Below the pieces are notes generated by a model. It had not been told where the DNA came from. It did no database searches and saw nothing but the letters and a program-made list of their open reading frames with translations. DNA of 64,000 nt from Rhodospirillales bacterium (GTDB lineage: Bacteria; Pseudomonadota; Alphaproteobacteria; Rhodospirillales; Defluviicoccaceae), in contig JADJRE010000021.1 of assembly GCA_016712375.1 (NCBI GenBank), positions 20,659 through 84,658 of the forward strand. Reading direction: 5' to 3'. Shown one piece after another: positions 37,147-49,023 of the stretch (positions within the stretch are counted from its first letter, which is position 1; each line of letters begins with the position of its first letter). The position numbers were made by a program, and so were the translations under genes.

Positions 37147-39408
37147 TTATGCCAGCAGGTGCGACATCAGGGCGCGGAGTTTGGCCGGCTTCAGCGGCTT
37201 CTTCAGCAGGTGCAGGCCCTGGCGGCGGACGCTTTCCAGCAGCGCCGGGTTGCGGTCGGCGGTAATGATCATCGCCGGCACCTGACGTGCACAGCGGCTG
37301 CGGATGTGCTCGATGACGGCGAGCCCGGTCAGCCGGTCATCGAGGTGATAATCGGCAACGACGATGTCCGGTGCCCGGCCCAGCCGGGCGAGGCCGAGCG
37401 TTGCGGTGCGGGCGTCGGTGGCGGTGAGCACCCGGCAGCCCCAGCCTTGCAACAGTTCGCGCATCCCCGCCAGGATATCCTCCTGGTTCTCGACGACGAC
37501 GACCAGCGCCGAGGCGAGGCTGTCGTTGGGGACAGGGGCCGAAAATGAACGCCGCGGCAGAGCATTGGCCGGCGCGCCGAGCGGTACTTCGATGGCGAAG
37601 ACCGAGCCGCGGCCGGGCTGCGAGCGGACGCCGATCGGATGCTCGAGAACCCGGGCGATGCGCTTGACGATGGCCAACCCGAGGCCACAGCCCTTCTCGC
37701 GGCGCTGGTCGGACGCGGCTACCTGGCGGAACTCCTCGAAAATCTCCTCCAGCGAGCCGGGCGGAATGCCGATGCCGGTATCCCAGGTCTCGATGCTGAG
37801 CCGCTCGCCGCGGCGCCGGCAGCCGAGAACGATGCGGCCGGAGGGCGTATAGCGGATGGCGTTGCCAAGCAAGTTGCGCAACACCCGCGCCAACAGCGTC
37901 GGATCGGAATAGACGACCGCCGAGCAGGGGCCGGACCCGCAGGATGAGGCCGGCTTCCTGGCGATCGGCGCATACTCCTGGGCGAGCGCGGTCAGCAGGT
38001 CGTCGATACGGAAGTCGGTCCGTTCAGGAGCGACCGCGCCGGCGTCCAGCTTGGAAATGTCGAGCAGGGTGCCGAGCAGCGCTTCGACGCTGCCCAGCGC
38101 ACCGTCGATCCGCGAGGCGAATTCGCGCTCCTTACCGCCCAGCGGCCGCTCGGTCAGCGCGGTAACGAACAACCGGGCGGCGTTCAGCGGCTGCAACAGG
38201 TCGTGGCTGGCGGCGGCAAGGAAGCGGGTCTTGCTGAGGTTCGCGTCCTCGGCTTCCGCCTTCGCCAGCCGCAGCGCCTCCTCGATGGCGGAACGCTCGA
38301 AGATCTCCTGGCGCAGCTTGCGGTTCAGCTCGGTCAGCTCGGCGGTCCGCTCGGCAACGCGGCGTTCCAGGCTCTGCTTCGCCTCCTGCAGCTGCTGCGC
38401 CGCTTGCTTGCGCTCGGTGATGTCGCTGTAGGTGCTGACGAAGCCGCCCCCCGGCATCGGATCGCGGCGCACCTCAAGCACCGTGCCGTTGACCATGCTG
38501 TGCTCGAGCTTCATGCTCTCGCGGCGGCGCAGCTTCTCCAGGCGAGCGGCAATGGCGACATCCGAGTCGCGCCCATAGTCGCCACGCTCGGCTCGGAACT
38601 GCAGATAGTCACGAAACGACGCTCCCGGCCGGACCAGCCAGTCGGGCAGGTCGAGGAGATCGACGAACCGGTCGTTCCACGCCACCAGCTTGAACTGGCG
38701 GTCGAACACCGAAACGCCCTGGGTCAGGTTGTCGAGCGTCGATTGCAGCAGCACCGATTTCTCGGCCAGCTCCTGTTCGCGGCGCCGCTGCTCGCCGAGC
38801 TTGATCTCGGTGATGTCGGCATAGATGCCGACGGTGCCGCCGTCGCGGGTCTGGCGCTCGCGGATCTGCAGCCAGCGGCCGCTCGATAGCCGCGCGACGA
38901 TTGGCGTCGATGGATTTCGATGTCGGTACAGCCGGCGCTGCAGCCACTCCTCGGCATCGCCATCGACCTCGATGATAAGGCCATGGTCCTAGGTCCAGCG
39001 CGACAGTTCCTCGAACTGCACCCCCGGGCGCACCACCCTCTCGATGCCGGGCAGGAACTCCAGGAACTTGGTGTTGCACAGCACCAGCCCGTCTTCGCGG
39101 TCGAAGTGGACGAAGCCTTCGGAGATGCTTTCCACGGCCTCCATCAGCCGGGTCTGCGCGGTGTCGGTCTGTTGTTTCGCCCGATTCAGCGCCCGGTTGG
39201 TCTTCTCCAGTTCGCGCAACGCCTGTTCAAGGTTTCGGGTGCGCTCCCGGATCTTGTCCTCCAGCACGATCGCCGTCTGGAACAGGGAATACGCGTTGCC
39301 CTGGAAGTCCATGCCGCGTTCGACCTGATCCATCAGCACCTGGACGATCTTCTCCAGCTTGCGGGGATCGGTTGCCTGGCCATCGGCCGTCAATATTGCG
39401 GCACCCAT
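37147..39408 (-). CDS. NahK-like PAS hybrid histidine kinase, interrupted by one in-frame TAG
   Basis: A 753-residue hybrid kinase. It has an N-terminal helical region (residues 1-90), two or three PAS domains (FVHFDREDGLVLCN; GVSVFDRQFKLVAWNDRFVDL), a coiled coil, HisKA with His in AAASHDLLQPLNAA, HATPase with EKGCGLGLAIVKRI, and a C-terminal receiver with Asp in IVVADYHLDDR. At 38989-38991 an amber codon interrupts one continuous frame between RWT and DHGLIIEV; no base is gained or lost. The architecture and its position next to a FIST protein match NahK, the NosP-associated kinase. If the stop is real, the C-terminal part might restart at a GTG near 38754. Confidence 0.82.
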
Positions 39409-39428
39409 CGGGGCGGCCTCTCGGTGCT

Positions 39429-40592
39429 CTAGATGCTGTGCGGCGCGATACCGATGCCGATCGCGGCACCGGTGAAGGTCTGGTTGACGTGCATCGACTG
39501 GTACTGTTCGCCGAAGGAGCTGAAACCGACGACGTTGTTGTCGGCCAGCAGCCGCCCGACCTCGCCCTTCAGCTGCTTCTGCTCCAGTTCCAGGGTGCGA
39601 AGCACGCCCTCGCAGCCGATCACCAGTTGCGGCGGCCCGACATCAACATTGATTCCGCGGAACAGCCGTCGAACGTTGTCCAGGATATCGGTGCCCTTGG
39701 CGACGGTGAGCACGATGCCCTTGTCGATGGCACAGAAGAAGCTGAGGCTGCCGTCGTCGTTCAGCTTCTGGATCGACCGCGTGTAATACCGCCCGCCGAC
39801 CTTCACCACCACGGGATGGGTGGCAAAGATCATCGGCGACAGCGTGTTCTCGTCCAACCCCAGCAGCCGCGCGTATTCGCGCCCCGCCGGCTCGGCATTG
39901 ATCTCGGTGACGATGCGGCTGACGGGATCGGCCTCGGTGACCACCATCTTGGTGTCCGAGCTGACGAAGTGGTCGGTGGTGAAGAGCTTGAACGGCAGGC
40001 GCGTGCGCACCAGGACGAGCACCGCCGAGTCAGTGTGGAACTGCCCGCCGTGGAACACGTAGCTTGATCGGAAGCGCAGATCGCCGCCGGATGAGCCACC
40101 AAACAGCGGAATATCTCCCAACGCCGCCGACAGCGAACTGACGACCATCTCCTCGCACTTGCACAGGCCGTCGATGAGCAGCAGCGCAAAGGTGTTGTCC
40201 GGAGCGATGTCCGACGCCTTCTGCTCCAGCTGCCCGCGCAGGTCGCGCACAACCTCATGGCCTTGCAGGATCGAGAAGCGGCGAAGATCGCCAACGGGTG
40301 CCGCCACGGTGATAAAGTCGGGCGAGGCCAGGGCGAAGCCGGTAATCGAGCCGCTGAGATAACCCGCGGGCGTGATCTCGCCGGCGCTGGTGCAGCCGAC
40401 CAGCGGGACGTCCTTGAACCGCCCGCTCAGTTCCCGTTCCAGCGTATGCAGATCGTAGTCAGTCGAGCAAAAGAACATCGCCAGCGATGCATCCGGATGA
40501 TAAATCGCCTCGAACAAGTCTCGCGCGGCTTGCGCCGGATCTCCCGCACGTGAAAAGCCGCGACGGATGCAGGTGTTTCTGCTCACGTACAT
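39429..40592 (-). CDS. nosP: FIST-domain sensor protein, NosP homologue
   Basis: A 387-residue protein made of FIST_N (about 15-230, MFFCSTDYDLHTLERELS, VGCTSAGEITPAGY) and FIST_C (about 230-380, EYARLLGLDE, VIGCEGVLRTLELEQ, GFSSFGEQYQSMHVNQT). NosP proteins bind heme and sense nitric oxide, then inhibit the NahK kinase encoded beside them. Here the kinase gene follows after 20 bases on the same strand. The heme ligand His is not pinned down by reading alone. Gene symbol by context and domain. Confidence 0.78.
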   Translation of the reverse strand: MYVSRNTCIRRGFSRAGDPAQAARDLFEAIYHPDASLAMFFCSTDYDLHTLERELSGRFKDVPLVGCTSAGEITPAGYLSGSITGFALASPDFITVAAPVGDLRRFSILQGHEVVRDLRGQLEQKASDIAPDNTFALLLIDGLCKCEEMVVSSLSAALGDIPLFGGSSGGDLRFRSSYVFHGGQFHTDSAVLVLVRTRLPFKLFTTDHFVSSDTKMVVTEADPVSRIVTEINAEPAGREYARLLGLDENTLSPMIFATHPVVVKVGGRYYTRSIQKLNDDGSLSFFCAIDKGIVLTVAKGTDILDNVRRLFRGINVDVGPPQLVIGCEGVLRTLELEQKQLKGEVGRLLADNNVVGFSSFGEQYQSMHVNQTFTGAAIGIGIAPHSI

Positions 40593-41031
40593 GAACGCCT
40601 CCCGAGGTCGCGGTCTGCCGCCGCGACCAGCCAGTGCCGCCCCTGTTCAGCGGTCACCGATCCTCTTGTTTCTTCGAGATTGTTCTCGGGCCGTCGCTAT
40701 CGCGGCCACGTTAGGGGAGTACTGTACCGATGATGGGGCTGGATTACCATCAATCTTTCGTTCTACGCCAAATAATCGACGAACACTGTGATAATGAGTG
40801 TCAACAACTACTCGCTGGGATGAACTTGGTGCCAGGAGACTGCAATGTGCACCGTATCGCGGATGATTGGGGGCCGATGAACGTGCCCCCCGCGCTTGCG
40901 GTCAGGACCGGGGGCGAGACGAAGGTCCAGGTGGCCCCCGGCTCCGGCCACGGTTTACGATCCGCCACAGATTGACAGGCACGCCGGTCGCGGCGGCTTC
41001 GGCAAACCGTCGGCGGCGAGAGGAGGACGGC
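40593..41031. other. Divergent intergenic region, nosP to DUF4242 gene
   Basis: 439 bases with an AT-rich core near 40700-40810, probably holding divergent promoters. A 81-codon frame at 40730-40975 has no ribosome site or recognisable composition and was not called. No RNA gene was seen. Confidence 0.4.
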
Positions 41032-41307
41032 ATGCGACGCTACATGGTGGAGCGCGAAATCCCTGCCATCGGCAGCGCCGAGCAGGCGGCGCTGCGGGCG
41101 GCGGCGGCGAAATCGAACGACGTGCTAAGGCAACTGGCGCCGGACATCCAGTGGGTGGAGTCATATGTCGCCGCCGACAAGACGTTCTGCGTCTACCTGG
41201 CGAAGGACGAGGCGGTGATCCGGGAGCATGCCCGGATCAGCGGCTTCCCGGCGTCGAGGATCACCGAGGTGCCGAAGACCATCGATCCCGCCACCGCCGC
41301 GGCGTGA
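41032..41307 (+). CDS. DUF4242 family protein
   Basis: A 91-residue ferredoxin-like-fold protein of the DUF4242 family, with RRYMVEREIPAIG, the central DIQWVESYVAADKTFCVYLA and REHARISGFP. Family members include a Streptomyces nickel-binding protein (SCO4226); whether this one binds metal is unknown. Start ATG 41032 with GAGGAGG upstream. It converges with argG. Confidence 0.88.
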   Translation: MRRYMVEREIPAIGSAEQAALRAAAAKSNDVLRQLAPDIQWVESYVAADKTFCVYLAKDEAVIREHARISGFPASRITEVPKTIDPATAAA

Positions 41308-41343
41308 GCGCACGCAGCGGCGGCATCCGGACCACTCCTTCCT

Positions 41344-42561
<1,218 letters not shown>

Positions 42562-42802
42562 CCACGCCCCTGTCGTTCCGTTGCGCCGCTTCGTTCTCCG
42601 TCGCGGCGGCGGAGTATAGGGGCGGGGCGCCGCTGGGCAAGCAAAGTGGGCGGCGGGGGCAGAACGTTCCGATCCTGAGGCAACCTCGGCACGAGACATC
42701 TGCTGTGGCGCGAGAACCGGATTACGTTAGCTTCATCCGGCTAAGGCTTGCTGGCTCCTCGCGCTTTCCGGTGCTGCCAGCAAGCTGCCTGAGGAGAACA
42801 CC

Positions 42803-44023
42803 ATGGCACGTGTCAGCGTCAGCGACATTGAAGAGGCTGCGGCGGTGCTCGCCGGGCACTTGCCGATCACGCCGGCGATCCCCTCGACCCTGCTGTCGGA
42901 AAAGCTCGGCTGCCGTCTTACCCTGAAGCTGGAGAATCTCCACCACACAGGCTCGTTCAAGGAGCGGGGCGCGCTCAACAAGCTGCGTAGCCTGAGCGAC
43001 GACGAACGGCGACGGGGCGTCGTCGCGGCATCCGCCGGCAATCACGCCCAGGGCGTTGCCCACCACGCTACCCGGCTCGGCATTCCGTCGACCATCGTCA
43101 TGCCGCTGACGACACCGTTCACCAAGGTATCGCGCACCGAGGCGTTCGGCGGCCAGGTGGTGATGTCTGGCGACAGCCTCAGCGAGTCCCAGGCGCATGC
43201 CGAGAGCCTGGCGGCGGAGCGCGGATTGACGCTGATCCATCCCTACGACGACCCCCTGATCATCGCCGGCCAGGGGACCGCGGGGCTGGAGCTGCTGGCG
43301 GCGGTGCCCGATCTCGACGACATCGTGGTACCGATCGGCGGCGGCGGCATCATCGCCGGCATCGCTGTCGCGGCAAAGGCGCGCAAGCCCGGCATTCGGA
43401 TTACCGGCGTCGAGGCCGCGCTCTATCCGTCGATGAGCGACGCGCTGAAGGGCATCACCCGCAACTACGCCGGCCCAACGCTGGCGGAAGGCATCGCGGT
43501 AAAGAAGCCGGGGATTTTGACCCGGGAGGTGATCGCCGATCTGGTCGATGACATCCTCCTCGCCGACGAGCCGGCGATGGAAGAGGCGATGCGGCTGCTG
43601 CTCGTCTCCCAGCGCATCCTCGCAGAGGGCGCCGGTGCCGCCGGCCTCGCGGCGGTGATGCTGGCGCCGCAGCGGTTCGCCGGCCGGCGGGTCGGCGTGG
43701 TGATCACCGGCGGCAACATCGACGCGCGGCTGGTCTCGTCGATCCTGCTGCGCGGGCTGGTGCACGACGGCCAGCTCGTTCACCTGGTCGTGTGCATCGA
43801 CGACACCCCGGGCCTGCTCGCCAAGGTCGCCGCGATCGTCGGACAGTGCGGGGGCAACATCGTCGAGGTAGAGCATCGCCGCATGGTACTCAGCGTCCCG
43901 GTGAAGCGCGCCGACCTCGACCTGCTGATCGAAACACGAGGGCCGGGTCACGGCGCAATGATCCGCGACAAACTCATCGCCGCCGGATTCGTGGTGGAGA
44001 CGGGCGGGAGGATGGGAGCTTAG
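42803..44023 (+). CDS. Threonine ammonia-lyase with C-terminal ACT domain
   Basis: A 406-residue PLP enzyme making 2-oxobutanoate from threonine. The PLP-binding Lys is in TGSFKERGALNK, with the phosphate loop VPIGGGGIIAG. The C-terminal ACT domain (about 325-400, VVCIDDTPGLLAKVAAIV) marks the regulated TdcB/IlvA-like short form. Without isoleucine genes nearby, biosynthetic or catabolic use cannot be decided. Confidence 0.92.
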   Translation: MARVSVSDIEEAAAVLAGHLPITPAIPSTLLSEKLGCRLTLKLENLHHTGSFKERGALNKLRSLSDDERRRGVVAASAGNHAQGVAHHATRLGIPSTIVMPLTTPFTKVSRTEAFGGQVVMSGDSLSESQAHAESLAAERGLTLIHPYDDPLIIAGQGTAGLELLAAVPDLDDIVVPIGGGGIIAGIAVAAKARKPGIRITGVEAALYPSMSDALKGITRNYAGPTLAEGIAVKKPGILTREVIADLVDDILLADEPAMEEAMRLLLVSQRILAEGAGAAGLAAVMLAPQRFAGRRVGVVITGGNIDARLVSSILLRGLVHDGQLVHLVVCIDDTPGLLAKVAAIVGQCGGNIVEVEHRRMVLSVPVKRADLDLLIETRGPGHGAMIRDKLIAAGFVVETGGRMGA

Positions 44024-44098
44024 GGCTGATAGTCGCGGGGCGGAAGCGATCACCGCCTCCGGCGTGTTGCACAGCGTTGCAAACCTAAGCTCGGCATG

Positions 44099-44121
44099 AT
44101 TGACCATGATCATTGACCATG
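44099..44121 (+). promoter_or_regulatory. Direct-repeat operator candidate upstream of the phd-vapC module
   Basis: The ten bases ATTGACCATG occur at 44099-44108 and again at 44112-44121, just before the antitoxin gene. The second copy includes a TTGACC that could be a -35 box. Phd/YefM antitoxins normally repress their own promoter at such repeats. Confidence 0.5.
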
Positions 44122-44134
44122 GTATCTTCATGAC

Positions 44135-44377
44135 ATGGAGCATATTGCCGTTTCCAAGTTCAAGGCTACATGCCTGTCGGTACTGGAGCAGGTGCGCCGG
44201 ACGGGGCAGCCGGTGCTGGTGACGCGCCGGGGCCAAGCCATTGCCGAGATTACGCCACCGGCCACGCCCCCGCCTCCTCGCGGCTGGCTGGGCGCCATGC
44301 GGACGACAGGCCGGATCGAGGGGGACATCGTCGCCCCGGCCGCGGAAGAGGCAGAGTGGGACGCCTTGCGATCGTGA
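44135..44377 (+). CDS. Type II antitoxin, Phd/YefM family
   Basis: An 80-residue antitoxin. The N-terminal DNA-binding domain reads VSKFKATCLSVLEQVRRTGQPVL with the typical TRRGQAIAEI. The C-terminal tail (GDIVAPAAEEAEWDAL) is the toxin-binding segment. It overlaps the PIN toxin start as GTGA, a classic module layout. Confidence 0.9.
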   Translation: MEHIAVSKFKATCLSVLEQVRRTGQPVLVTRRGQAIAEITPPATPPPPRGWLGAMRTTGRIEGDIVAPAAEEAEWDALRS

Positions 44378-44772
44378 GGCTCCTGCTGGATACCCACATC
44401 TGGCTGTGGAGCCTGCTGGCGCCCGAACGGCTGGCACCAAACGTTGCGGCGGCTCTGGAAGCCGCCGACAACGAACTTTGGCTGTCCCCGATCAGCATCT
44501 GGGAGCTGACCGTTCTGGTGCAGAAGGGCCGCATCATTCTCGACCGTGATACCGAGGATTGGGTCGCGGCGGCATTCGCGCGGGTGCCGCTGCGCGAAGC
44601 AATGACCACCCACGGCGTCGCCATCGAAACCACGCGCATAACCTTGCCGCATCGCGACCCGGCCGATCACCTGATCGCCGCCACTGCCAGGGTCTTCGGC
44701 CTGATGCTGGTCACCGCCGACGCCCGCCTGCTCGGCGTGAACGGCCTCCCGACGCTGGCGAACGCAGGCTGA
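44374..44772 (+). CDS. vapC: Type II toxin, PIN-domain (VapC family)
   Basis: A 132-residue PIN ribonuclease. The four acidic active-site positions are visible: Asp6 in LLLDTHIWLW, Glu in SIWELTVL, Asp in HRDPADHLIAA and Asp in LVTADARL. The start is GTG 44374, overlapping the antitoxin stop. It probably cuts tRNA or rRNA when the antitoxin is lost. Confidence 0.92.
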   Translation: MRLLLDTHIWLWSLLAPERLAPNVAAALEAADNELWLSPISIWELTVLVQKGRIILDRDTEDWVAAAFARVPLREAMTTHGVAIETTRITLPHRDPADHLIAATARVFGLMLVTADARLLGVNGLPTLANAG

Positions 44773-44905
44773 TCCTCCGAGCCGCCACCAGGGTCGTACC
44801 GGGAGGTTACGGGGATGTCGGTGCGGTGCTAGCGTCCGGCCGTTCGCCGAGCAGGTCCCGGATTACGCGCGAGTGTTGTAGGTGTCGAGCATGACGGCTT
44901 CGGTA

Positions 44906-44935
44906 GGCGGGCTTAAGGCAAAGCGCAAGCCGCCG
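44906..44935 (+). repeat. REP-like unit, left arm of an inverted pair
   Basis: A diverged relative of the 3095-3124 REP unit, with the same GGCGGG...CCGCCG ends. Together with 44961-44991 it forms an inverted pair about 25 bases apart. Confidence 0.6.
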
Positions 44936-44960
44936 AATGAATTGGCGCATCGACAGCCTC

Positions 44961-44991
44961 CGGCGGGTAACGCTGCGCTTCAGACTCCGCC
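44961..44991 (-). repeat. REP-like unit, right arm of an inverted pair
   Basis: The inverted partner of 44906-44935. It ends directly at the stop codon of the degraded gene at 44992 and could act as its terminator. Confidence 0.6.
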
Positions 44992-45957
44992 TTACCCCGA
45001 TTGATCCGGGCCACGCGAGCCTAAAATTCCTGCCTCAACCAGGACGAGGCGATAGAGCGAAATAAATTGGCTGACTAATCCCCAATCCTTGTTGATCGGT
45101 TCATTGCTGAGCAGCACCGCTATACACCAGAGAAGATCACGCAAAGCGGGGCTAAACGCGTTACGAATGAGCGTCTCCAGGTTCTCCCCATTGCCTTGAA
45201 GCCTGCGTCTTCCGCATACAGAAGTTTGTTTCGAAACTCGGCACGTTCGGTGATAAAACTACGGACGTTCATGTGGCGTTGGTCAGTAATTAGGTGACTT
45301 AAGTCCCGGAGAAGCTCCTTCACAACTTCAGCGTCTGGACGGTCGTTCCAGCTGACTGCCAATGCCAAAGGGTTGAACTGGATAAATTCTTTGTTTTCGT
45401 GGTCAGAGATCCTGAGTTTGACCTGCCCGCTGGTGCAGACGGCTGAGAGACGCCAATGCAGAATATCTTCGAAGCCATCGAACGTAATGCCATTCTCAAG
45501 CATTCCTCCAATTGCGAAGCGCAACTGCGACAGTACTGGATAAAATGCAAGTTTTATTCTGTGATTTTTATACTTTCGGATGAAGTCGCTGTGGTCGGGC
45601 ATTTTTTCAGCGTTGCTTGAGCCATTCGAATATGGCAACCACCAGCTCTTCTTCGGCAGCGATGCAGCGAATTGCTCCCATTTCTTCGTCAACACCCACT
45701 AAACGGTGCGCCTTAGTATAGTGATCGAGGGCCTTGCCGACGCGACTTGCGATCTTGCGCGGCGCCAACTCGAAAATCAGGTCGATGACCGCCTCCCCGA
45801 CGAGCTCAGCGAACGGCTCGGTGCTGACCCTGCCTAGCCTCTGGAGCCGTGCTCTCGATTGTCTGAGGGAGCTCAGCGGCCGACATAGTTCCTCCTCATA
45901 AGCGCGCTCCGTTCCACTTTCGTCGTCCGACGTCAGGCGGGATAGCAGGATGTTGCC
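44992..45957 (-). pseudogene. Degraded gene of unknown function, AT-richer than its surroundings
   Basis: Three overlapping frames read as one protein. From 45957: NILLSRLTSDDESGTE on through PRKIASRVGKALDHYTKAHR to AIFEWLK. Then from about 45610: AEKMPDHSDFIRKYKNHRIK through LLYAEDAGFK. Then from about 45205: GNGENLETLIRNAF to VEAGILGSRGPDQSG. The breaks lie near 45605-45620 (extra base) and 45195-45205 (missing base). No normal start codon exists in the first frame, so the 5' end may be lost. The lower GC and AT-rich codons suggest transfer. I do not recognise the family; it is strongly helical and may be a defence or toxin remnant, which is only a guess. Confidence 0.5.
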
Positions 45958-45982
45958 TCACCACCGCACCTACGGCACGTCC

Positions 45983-46958
<976 letters not shown>

Positions 46959-46966
<8 letters not shown>

Positions 46967-47510
46967 CTTGCTTCTCCCGTGTCAGCGCGCCCTCGGCATC
47001 CAGATAGTCGGCGGCGAGCCCGACGTAGCGCGGCGCCAGCTTCGACACCGCGCGGCGATCCTCGTCGGTCAGTTCGCGCACCTTCTTGGCCGGGGTGCCG
47101 GCCCACAGCTCGCCGCTCCTGACCCGCTTGCCGGGCGTGATCAGCGCGCCAGCGGCGACCATGCCACCACTTTCGACCAGGGCATCATCCATGATCGTCG
47201 CCCGCATGCCGACGAAGGCGCCGTCCTCCAGCGTGCACGCGTGCAACAGCGCCATGTGGCCGATCGTGATGTCGGAGCCGATGAACGTCCCCTGCCCCTC
47301 CTTGGCGACGTGCACCACCGTGCCGTCCTGAATGTTGGTGCGCTCGCCGATGCGCACGACGTTGACGTCGCCGCGGACGACGCAGCCAAACCAGACGCTG
47401 GACTCGGCGCCGATCTCGACATCGCCAATCACCGACGCGCCAGCGGCGATGAAGACGCGCCAGCCGAGGCGCGGTGATATGCCACGATAGGGCAGCAGGG
47501 TGGCCGCCAC
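46959..47510 (-). CDS. Gamma-class carbonic anhydrase-like (left-handed beta-helix) protein
   Basis: A 183-residue hexapeptide-repeat protein, a trimer in known members. The three zinc-binding His are present in TVVHVAKEG and IGHMALLHACTLED. It belongs to the YrdA/PaaY group, where carbonic anhydrase activity is variable. It lies between the hydrolase and meaB on the same strand. Confidence 0.9.
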
Positions 47511-47523
47511 GAGTCGCTCCTCC

Positions 47524-48225
47524 TCAGATCTGCAGCCAGTAGCGCAGGACCGCGCTAACCGCCCGCGGCCGCTCCATGTCGGACAGGTGACCGCAGTCCT
47601 CGATCACGACCAGCTTGGCGCGCGGTATCTTCTCGGCCATTTCCTCGCTCTCGGCAAGCGGCGTCAGGCCATCCTGCCGGCCGCACAGCACCAGCGTCGG
47701 GCAGTGGATCAGGCTGAGGTCGTGCCGGCTGTCCGGGCGCAGCATCAGCAGCCGCTCCTGGCGCACGAACGCGTCGCGGCCAACCCGTTCCGCCATCGCC
47801 AGGACGCTGCCCACCAGCGCCGCGTCGCCCATCCGCCCCGGGTGGATCAGGCGCGGCAGCAGCCGCGGCGTCACTCCCTTGAACTCGCCGGTCTGCGCCA
47901 GGTCGATCAGATCCTGCCGCAGCTTGGTCTTCTCCCACGTGTCGGCGCGCGCCGAGGTATCGAGCAGGGCCAGCCGCGTCACCCGGTCGGGCGCCTGACG
48001 GATGATCTCGAAGGCGAGGTAGCCGCCCATCGACAGCCCGGCGAGCGCGAATTCGTCCGGCGCTTGGGCGAGGATGCGCTGCGCCATCGGCCCCGCCTGA
48101 TCCTCTTGCGTAACATCGGCGATGGTCATGTCGGCCAGATCGGCCAGCGTATCGGTCTGGTGGCGCCACAAGGCGGCGTCGCACAGCAGCCCGGGCAGCA
48201 GCACCAGCGGCATCCGGCTCGGCAT
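47524..48225 (-). CDS. Alpha/beta hydrolase
   Basis: A 233-residue serine hydrolase. The oxyanion region is LVLLPGLLCDAALW, the nucleophile elbow is LAGLSMGGYLAFE, the acid is in CGRQDGLTP, and the catalytic His is in DCGHLSDMERP. The ATG at 48225 matches the family N-terminus; the open frame upstream is antisense or leader. The substrate is unknown. Confidence 0.88.
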   Translation of the reverse strand: MPSRMPLVLLPGLLCDAALWRHQTDTLADLADMTIADVTQEDQAGPMAQRILAQAPDEFALAGLSMGGYLAFEIIRQAPDRVTRLALLDTSARADTWEKTKLRQDLIDLAQTGEFKGVTPRLLPRLIHPGRMGDAALVGSVLAMAERVGRDAFVRQERLLMLRPDSRHDLSLIHCPTLVLCGRQDGLTPLAESEEMAEKIPRAKLVVIEDCGHLSDMERPRAVSAVLRYWLQI

Positions 48226-48251
48226 CGGCGCTACCCCTTCTACCGCTTGTG

Positions 48252-48794
48252 CTACTTGATCAGCGCGCTGAGTTCCTTGAACGCCGGCGTGCCGGCCTTC
48301 CCCAGCCACTCGAAGACCACCATCTCGGTGGTGACGACGCGGGCGCCGGCTTCGCGCAGCCGAGCCATCGCCGCGGCGTGGTTCTTTTCGGTGCGCGACG
48401 AGGTGGCGTCCTCGACGACGAACGTCTCGGTCCCCGACGCCAGCAGGTCTTCCACCGTCTGCAGCACGCACACGTGCGCTTCAAGTCCGGTCACCACCGC
48501 CTGCTTGCGGCCGAGGGCGCGGAACCGGGCGGCGAAACCTTGGTCGCCCATACACGAGAAGTGCAGCTTCTCGATCTTCTCGTCGGCAGCAAGCAGCGGC
48601 ATCAGGTCGGGCACGATCGCGCCCAAGCCGCGCGGATATTGCTCCGAGACCAGCACCGGGACATCGAGGCGGCGCGCCGCCTTCAGCAGCACGGCAGTGT
48701 TGTCGACGACGGCGCCCGGCGCCGCCATACCTGGCAGCAGCCGTTCCTGAATATCGACGACGAGCAGGCAGGAGGTGGCGGCGGACATCAACAT
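48252..48794 (-). CDS. Isochorismatase-family cysteine hydrolase
   Basis: A 180-residue cysteine hydrolase with the Asp-Lys-Cys triad in LLVVDIQERL, KIEKLHFSC and GLEAHVCVLQTV. It resembles the YcaC-like/nicotinamidase-related group. It is the first gene of the minus-strand operon ending in meaB; the true substrate is unknown. Confidence 0.9.
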   Translation of the reverse strand: MLMSAATSCLLVVDIQERLLPGMAAPGAVVDNTAVLLKAARRLDVPVLVSEQYPRGLGAIVPDLMPLLAADEKIEKLHFSCMGDQGFAARFRALGRKQAVVTGLEAHVCVLQTVEDLLASGTETFVVEDATSSRTEKNHAAAMARLREAGARVVTTEMVVFEWLGKAGTPAFKELSALIK

Positions 48795-49023
48795 TGGCGG
48801 ATCTTCCGGGCGGCTGCGGTTTTACGCAGCGTAACCAAAAGGCCACGACCGGCCAAGGATCGCTATTGAAATGAGCCAACAACGAACGCATGCAACGAGT
48901 GCAGGACCCCGTCGCGGGACGATACATTGACTCGACTGCGGGTTAACCTATCATCACCACTGATAAATTAGATGAGCATCGTCGTTGCGCCGCAATCCGG
49001 CGGTGCGTTGGAACAAAAAACTG

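Noticed and set aside
40730..40975. 81-codon frame in the nosP upstream region
   Set aside because: No ribosome site, no recognised motif, and mixed codon use; it lies in the AT-rich divergent promoter region.
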